A program made the position numbers and the translations under genes. A stretch of 11,005 nt of DNA from Litoribrevibacter sp041590855 (GTDB lineage Bacteria; Pseudomonadota; Gammaproteobacteria; Pseudomonadales; Litoribrevibacteraceae). The stretch spans positions 1 to 11,005 of the forward strand of contig JBFHTA010000127.1 of assembly GCA_041590855.1 (NCBI GenBank). The letters are read 5' to 3'. The notes below the pieces were generated by a model. That model was given only the letters and a program-made list of their open reading frames with translations, was not told the DNA's origin and did not search any database. Shown here piece after piece: positions 7,584-11,005 of this stretch (position 1 is the stretch's first letter; each line of letters starts with the position of its first letter).

Positions 7584-8218
7584 TACTTACCACCTCTTTT
7601 ATTCTTCTCATTATAGCGATAGGTTTTAGCCAAGATGTCCATAATCAAGACATTTTCTTTATTACCTTCTTCGGTGGAGTATCGGATATTCAAATCATGC
7701 AAGGTTACAATTCTAGGCAGGCTTGCTACACCACTAACAAACGACCCCAACTCATGATAAGTACCCTCAACCGTAATCTTGAACGGAAGTTCGATATAAA
7801 ACTCTTTAGCCACCTCAGGCTGCAGCGCAATCTTTTCAAACTTCAAACCACTACCTAATCCAGTATGTGTAATATCCTCTAGGAGTCCTGCGACCTCGGT
7901 ATCACTAGGCAATTGCCTAAGCAAAGCACCAAAGGTTTCTTCCATTTCAACCATTTGCTGCTTATAGGCTTCTAGGTTTGCAACTTTAAAAGCTTTTTGC
8001 TCGAAATCTTCCTTCAGCGTTTTCTCTTGTTTGACCTCAGTTTCATATGTTTCGCCTAACCCCTTAATATGAAACCAATAGCTACCAGCAATAACCAGCG
8101 ATGCCACTAAAATCAAAATAAAGAGTTTGCCTGCTAACGGCCAGGAACCAATATTGTTCAGATCAATATCATTGAGGTCGAGATCATTTAACTTCTCAAT
8201 CGTTTCAGCGAAACTCAT
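7583..8218 (-). CDS. pilO: Type IV pilus inner-membrane protein PilO
   Basis: PilO pairs with PilN to form the periplasmic scaffold of the pilus alignment complex. It has 211 residues. A short cytoplasmic tail is rich in Leu, Asp and Asn (about 10-24, ending LNNIGSWP). One membrane helix lies at about 28-49, then a coiled coil (about 55-100) and a ferredoxin-like domain (about 105-200). Conserved stretches include LLRQLPSDTEV and SLPRIVTLHD. ATG overlaps the pilN stop by four bases (ATGA), with a strong GGAGG eight bases upstream inside pilN. The length and all segments are normal for the family, and the close match to Pseudomonas PilO in the periplasmic part makes the call secure. Confidence 0.97.
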   Translation of the reverse strand: MSFAETIEKLNDLDLNDIDLNNIGSWPLAGKLFILILVASLVIAGSYWFHIKGLGETYETEVKQEKTLKEDFEQKAFKVANLEAYKQQMVEMEETFGALLRQLPSDTEVAGLLEDITHTGLGSGLKFEKIALQPEVAKEFYIELPFKITVEGTYHELGSFVSGVASLPRIVTLHDLNIRYSTEEGNKENVLIMDILAKTYRYNEKNKRGGK

Positions 8219-8802
8219 GATTTCTTCCTCCGGCCTTTACTCTTTTCTTCCTCTTCCGCGTTAGGAGTCGTCTGGTTAACAATCAATTTAAAATTACTGG
8301 TAGTGCCACCCTGTTCTTTCATTGCCTGAACAGAGGTTAAATTAGGATCCTTAAACCACTCTGATCCATCAAAGTTTCTCATTAAACTAGAGATCCTGTT
8401 ATTTGAATCAGCCACCCCTGAGATCTTAAGCGTAGAACCCTCTAATTGTAATGTTTCATAGAAGACGCCATCAGGAATGGTACGAACCAACTCATCAAAC
8501 ACCTTCACAATAACTGGACGATTCCCCTGAAGTTCCTGAATCACCTTCATACGATCGATCAAACGCTTACGCTCTTGTTTAAGCCGATCGATTTCGGCAA
8601 TCTGTTCTTTCAGCTTATCCGTTTCCTCTTGAATAAAGCGGTTACGCGCCCTTTGATCATCAATCAGTCCATTCAGATATTGATGCCACATAAAGACCAC
8701 ACCAAAAGCGATAACCAAGACGCCAGCCAAAGTGACTACAAACTGTTGTTGTTTCTCCTGACGCAGTTCTTCACGCCAGGGTCTGAGGTTAATCTTTGCC
8801 AT
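8215..8802 (-). CDS. pilN: Type IV pilus inner-membrane protein PilN
   Basis: PilN bridges cytoplasmic PilM and periplasmic PilO. It has 195 residues. The N-terminal motif INLRPW (4-9) corresponds to the INLLPWR-type tail that binds PilM. One membrane helix follows (about 21-39), then a long coiled coil (about 44-92) and a ferredoxin-like periplasmic domain (about 97-178). The C-terminus ends in a highly charged tail (AEEEEKSKGRRKKS). ATG overlaps the pilM stop by one base (TAATG), and GAGGAG lies nine bases upstream. The order and overlaps with pilM and pilO indicate coupled expression in fixed ratios, which is an inference from the layout. Confidence 0.97.
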   Translation of the reverse strand: MAKINLRPWREELRQEKQQQFVVTLAGVLVIAFGVVFMWHQYLNGLIDDQRARNRFIQEETDKLKEQIAEIDRLKQERKRLIDRMKVIQELQGNRPVIVKVFDELVRTIPDGVFYETLQLEGSTLKISGVADSNNRISSLMRNFDGSEWFKDPNLTSVQAMKEQGGTTSNFKLIVNQTTPNAEEEEKSKGRRKKS

Positions 8803-9866
8803 TAATCAAAACTCCTCAGGGCTAGACCACAAGCCACCATCAAAGAAGGAGCATCATTTGAAAGCGCTGTTGCATTAACTTTCGGAGCAATAGACATGTC
8901 GATAAACGGGTTGGCCACAATCGTACGTGTACCCAACTTTTCCTGAACCATCTCATCTAAGCCCGGAATAGAAGCACTGCCCCCTGATAAAACAATATAG
9001 TTTACATCGTGGTATTGGGAGCCATTAAAAAAGAGTTGTAACGATCGGCTAATTTGTTGAACAGCAGCTTCTTTAAATTGCTGTAACACTTCAACCTCAT
9101 AATCATCTGGTAAGCCGCCTTGTTTTTTGGCCAATCCGGCTTCTTCCATGGAAAGGCCGTAACGCCTCATAATTTCTTCAGTTAACTGCTTACCACCAAA
9201 AACCTGATCTCGGTTATAGATGGTTTTGCCCTCATTAAGGACGCTCAAGGTCGTGGTTGTAGCACCAATATCAATGGTCGCTACCAACATATCACTGATG
9301 TCACCATCCAACTGGCTCTGGATCAATTCAAGCGATCGTTCTAATGCGTAGGCTTCCACATCCACCACTTTGGCAGTTAACCCTCCCAAAGTACAAACGC
9401 CTTCACGCACCTCAACATCTTCTTTACGGCAAGCAGCCAATACTACCTCAATCAAATCGTGATTATCAGGATGAGGCCCCTGCACTTCAAAATCGAGATA
9501 CACATCTTCTAACGGAAAGGGGATGTGCTGATGCGCATCCAGCATAATCTTGTTCTCAAGATCGTCATCACTGAGGTTGGCATTCTCTTCGATGGTTTTC
9601 GTAATAACAGAAGAACCAGACACAGCAACTGCCGCAGCACGAGCCTTGCATTTTGCACGAGCTACGACTCGCGCAATCGACTCACCAACTGCGTCAGCAT
9701 CCTGAATGTTTTTTTCAACCACAGAACCTTCAGTAAGAGGTTCTACCGCATAACTCTCTACACGGTAGCGATTACCCTGCTGTCCGAGTTCAATGAGCTT
9801 CACTGTTGTTGAACTAATATCCAACCCCAACAGCGTCGTTGTTTTTCTTTTAAGTAATCCGAACAC
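8802..9866 (-). CDS. pilM: Type IV pilus assembly ATPase-fold protein PilM
   Basis: PilM is a cytoplasmic actin/FtsA-like protein that binds the PilN tail and links the pilus motor to the alignment complex. It has 354 residues. The N-terminal phosphate loop is LLGLDISSTTVKL (12-24), and a second nucleotide-binding segment, IDIGATTTTLSVL, follows later. The block FGGKQLTEEI-RRYGLS and the C-terminal ACGLALRSFD are typical of the family. The start is GTG at 9864-9866, preceded by AGGG eight bases upstream. No in-frame ATG gives the expected N-terminus. It is the first gene of the cluster and is transcribed away from mrcA. The call is very secure. Confidence 0.97.
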   Translation of the reverse strand: MFGLLKRKTTTLLGLDISSTTVKLIELGQQGNRYRVESYAVEPLTEGSVVEKNIQDADAVGESIARVVARAKCKARAAAVAVSGSSVITKTIEENANLSDDDLENKIMLDAHQHIPFPLEDVYLDFEVQGPHPDNHDLIEVVLAACRKEDVEVREGVCTLGGLTAKVVDVEAYALERSLELIQSQLDGDISDMLVATIDIGATTTTLSVLNEGKTIYNRDQVFGGKQLTEEIMRRYGLSMEEAGLAKKQGGLPDDYEVEVLQQFKEAAVQQISRSLQLFFNGSQYHDVNYIVLSGGSASIPGLDEMVQEKLGTRTIVANPFIDMSIAPKVNATALSNDAPSLMVACGLALRSFD

Positions 9867-9908
9867 CGAGAATTCCCTAATAGTACGAGCACTTACGAGA
9901 ACTATATA

Positions 9909-9922
9909 TTAATGTACATTAA
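9909..9922. promoter_or_regulatory. 14-bp perfect palindrome overlapping the pilM -10 box
   Basis: TTAATGTACATTAA is a perfect palindrome covering most of the candidate pilM -10 box and the predicted start site. Its symmetry and position are what a dimeric repressor site would have. I do not recognise the regulator, and AT-rich DNA gives such palindromes by chance more often than balanced DNA. Confidence 0.35.
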
Positions 9923-9946
9923 ATAACAGGTTCACTGATATAGCAA
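9918..9946 (-). promoter_or_regulatory. Candidate sigma-70 promoter for the pilM operon
   Basis: On the minus strand a -35 box TTGCTA (9941-9946), a 17-base spacer and a -10 box TTTAAT (9918-9923) match consensus at 4/6 and 5/6 positions. Transcription would start near 9911, about 45 bases before the pilM GTG. The AT-rich region contains other possible -10 boxes (for example TATATA near 9903-9908), so the exact site is uncertain. Confidence 0.4.
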
Positions 9947-9974
9947 ACCATGAACTAAAAAAATAGACCCCAAA

Positions 9975-10002
9975 GTGATATGATTCCAGCTCAGCATATA
10001 AT
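9975..10002 (+). promoter_or_regulatory. Candidate sigma-70 promoter for mrcA
   Basis: A perfect -10 box TATAAT (9997-10002) lies 16 bases after a weak -35 match GTGATA (9975-9980). Transcription would begin near 10009, leaving a short AU-rich leader of about 29 bases before the mrcA ATG. The -35 box lies about 28 bases from that of the divergent pilM promoter. Confidence 0.45.
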
Positions 10003-10037
10003 TTAAATTTTTTTCATCAAATTAAAATGTAATTTCT

Positions 10038-11005
10038 ATGATCCAGACCACATTTAAGAGTTTCAAAATTGCCATTTATCTGGCTTTTTCTGCGGTATGC
10101 TTTACAACACTTATTTTCTCCGGCGTGACGCTTTGCCTTATCCCAAACCTTCCTCCCGTGGAAGAAATTCAAAAGATACAACTTCAAGTCCCTCTCAAGA
10201 TTTTGACCAAAGATGGAAAGCTGATTGCCGAATACGGTGAAAAACACCGTTCTCCAATCAATTATCATGAAATACCAACACCTTTTGTAAACGCCGTAAT
10301 ATCAGCCGAAGACAATCGTTTTTGGGAGCACCAAGGTGTCGACTTAGTTGGACTGGCCCGAGCAGCATTTCAACTTGCCACAACCGGCAGCATTCAATCA
10401 GGTGGCAGCACCATCACCATGCAGGTTGCCAAGAACTATTTCTTAAGCCGCGAGAAAACTTTCTCAAGAAAGTTCAATGAAATTCTGCTTGCACTTCAAA
10501 TGGAACGTTCTCTAACAAAAGAACAAATCCTTGAACTTTATTTGAACAAAATTTATCTCGGGCATCGCTCTTATGGAATAGCGGCTGCAGCCAGGACCTA
10601 TTACGGAAAAAAAGTAGAAGAGTTAACACTTGCCCAAACCGCAATGATTGCAGGCTTACCAAAAGCCCCATCCGCATACAATCCACTTAGAAACCCTGAG
10701 CGCGCAGTCAAACGGAGAAACTGGATTCTGGATCGAATGCACGCCCTAAACTACATCACAGAATCACAGAAAGTCGTGGCACAACAAAGCCCTGTTACCG
10801 CCAAATATCACGCCCCAAAATCCGAGATAGACGCCTTTTATGCCGCAGATATTGCTCGCACCGAAGCCCTCAAGTTATTTCCGGACGATATTTATACCGG
10901 CGGCTACAAGATCTTCACGACCATTAACAGCACCCAACAACAAGCTGCACTAGAATCCATTGCCGAGCATCTGGAAAATTACAGCAAGCGACATGGATAT
11001 CTTGG
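10038..11005 (+). CDS. mrcA: Penicillin-binding protein 1A, N-terminal part, cut by window edge
   Basis: PBP1a is a bifunctional class A enzyme that polymerises and cross-links peptidoglycan at the inner membrane. The first 322 residues are present. They include a cytoplasmic tail, one membrane anchor (about 11-34) and the glycosyltransferase (GT51) domain. The catalytic Glu91 lies in EDNRFWEHQG. The further motifs are GGSTITMQ (122-129), RKFNE (144-148) and ILELYLNKIYLG (164-175). The start of the region leading to the OB-like insert and transpeptidase domain follows; the transpeptidase itself is off the window. The ATG at 10038-10040 follows an in-frame stop a few codons upstream and is the only sensible start, although no clear Shine-Dalgarno sequence precedes it. 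The gene is divergent from pilM, as I recall for Pseudomonas ponA. The alternative symbol is ponA. Confidence 0.96.
   Translation, partial: MIQTTFKSFKIAIYLAFSAVCFTTLIFSGVTLCLIPNLPPVEEIQKIQLQVPLKILTKDGKLIAEYGEKHRSPINYHEIPTPFVNAVISAEDNRFWEHQGVDLVGLARAAFQLATTGSIQSGGSTITMQVAKNYFLSREKTFSRKFNEILLALQMERSLTKEQILELYLNKIYLGHRSYGIAAAARTYYGKKVEELTLAQTAMIAGLPKAPSAYNPLRNPERAVKRRNWILDRMHALNYITESQKVVAQQSPVTAKYHAPKSEIDAFYAADIARTEALKLFPDDIYTGGYKIFTTINSTQQQAALESIAEHLENYSKRHGYL

Noticed and set aside
10017..10268. Minus-strand open frame reaching into the pilM-mrcA gap
   Set aside because: It lies mostly opposite the start of mrcA, resembles no family I know, and would collide with the mrcA promoter.
1..11005. 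Search for mobile elements, CRISPR arrays, tRNA or rRNA genes, defence or biosynthetic systems
   Set aside because: No transposase, integrase, repeat-spacer pattern, tRNA-like fold or attachment repeat was visible. All coding space is accounted for by conserved core genes.

Overview
This is a chromosomal core-genome window from a gammaproteobacterium. The type IV pilus proteins, GltB and PBP1a closely resemble what I recall of the Pseudomonas proteins, and the gene order matches the Pseudomonas/Oceanospirillales arrangement. Base composition looks AT-leaning (roughly low-to-mid 40s % GC by eye), which fits a marine Oceanospirillales-like organism better than Pseudomonas itself. I cannot name a genus from the sequence alone.

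Layout. Positions 1-1252 (minus) are the N-terminal part of gltB, the large subunit of glutamate synthase, cut by the left edge. A 262-bp gap (1253-1514) holds a good candidate gltB promoter and two inverted repeats in the predicted leader. From 9866 down to 1515, all on the minus strand, runs one tightly packed cluster: pilM-pilN-pilO-pilP-pilQ-aroK-aroB-damX-like. The pilM/N, N/O and O/P junctions overlap by 1, 4 and 1 bases, and the other gaps are about 20-55 bases, so it is probably a single operon. A 171-bp divergent region (9867-10037) carries outward-facing promoter candidates for pilM and, on the plus strand, mrcA (PBP1a), which runs off the right edge.

How the genes work together. 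PilM (cytoplasmic actin-like), PilN and PilO (inner-membrane bitopic proteins), PilP (lipoprotein) and PilQ (outer-membrane secretin) form the alignment subcomplex and exit channel of the type IVa pilus. AroK and AroB are shikimate-pathway enzymes carried in the same transcript. The DamX-like protein (AAA+ ATPase, one membrane helix, SPOR domain) probably acts at the septum or peptidoglycan. PBP1a makes peptidoglycan, and PilQ must be inserted through that layer.

Nothing here looks like a new mobile, defence or biosynthetic system. The most notable point is aroK: the conserved N-terminus, including the first glycine of the P-loop, lies upstream of the first ATG, and there is no ATG, GTG or TTG in frame after the pilQ stop. 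The best start is a rare ATT codon at 4742-4744, six bases after an AAGGGG ribosome-binding site. A 14-bp perfect palindrome over the candidate pilM -10 box is the best unexplained regulatory signal.
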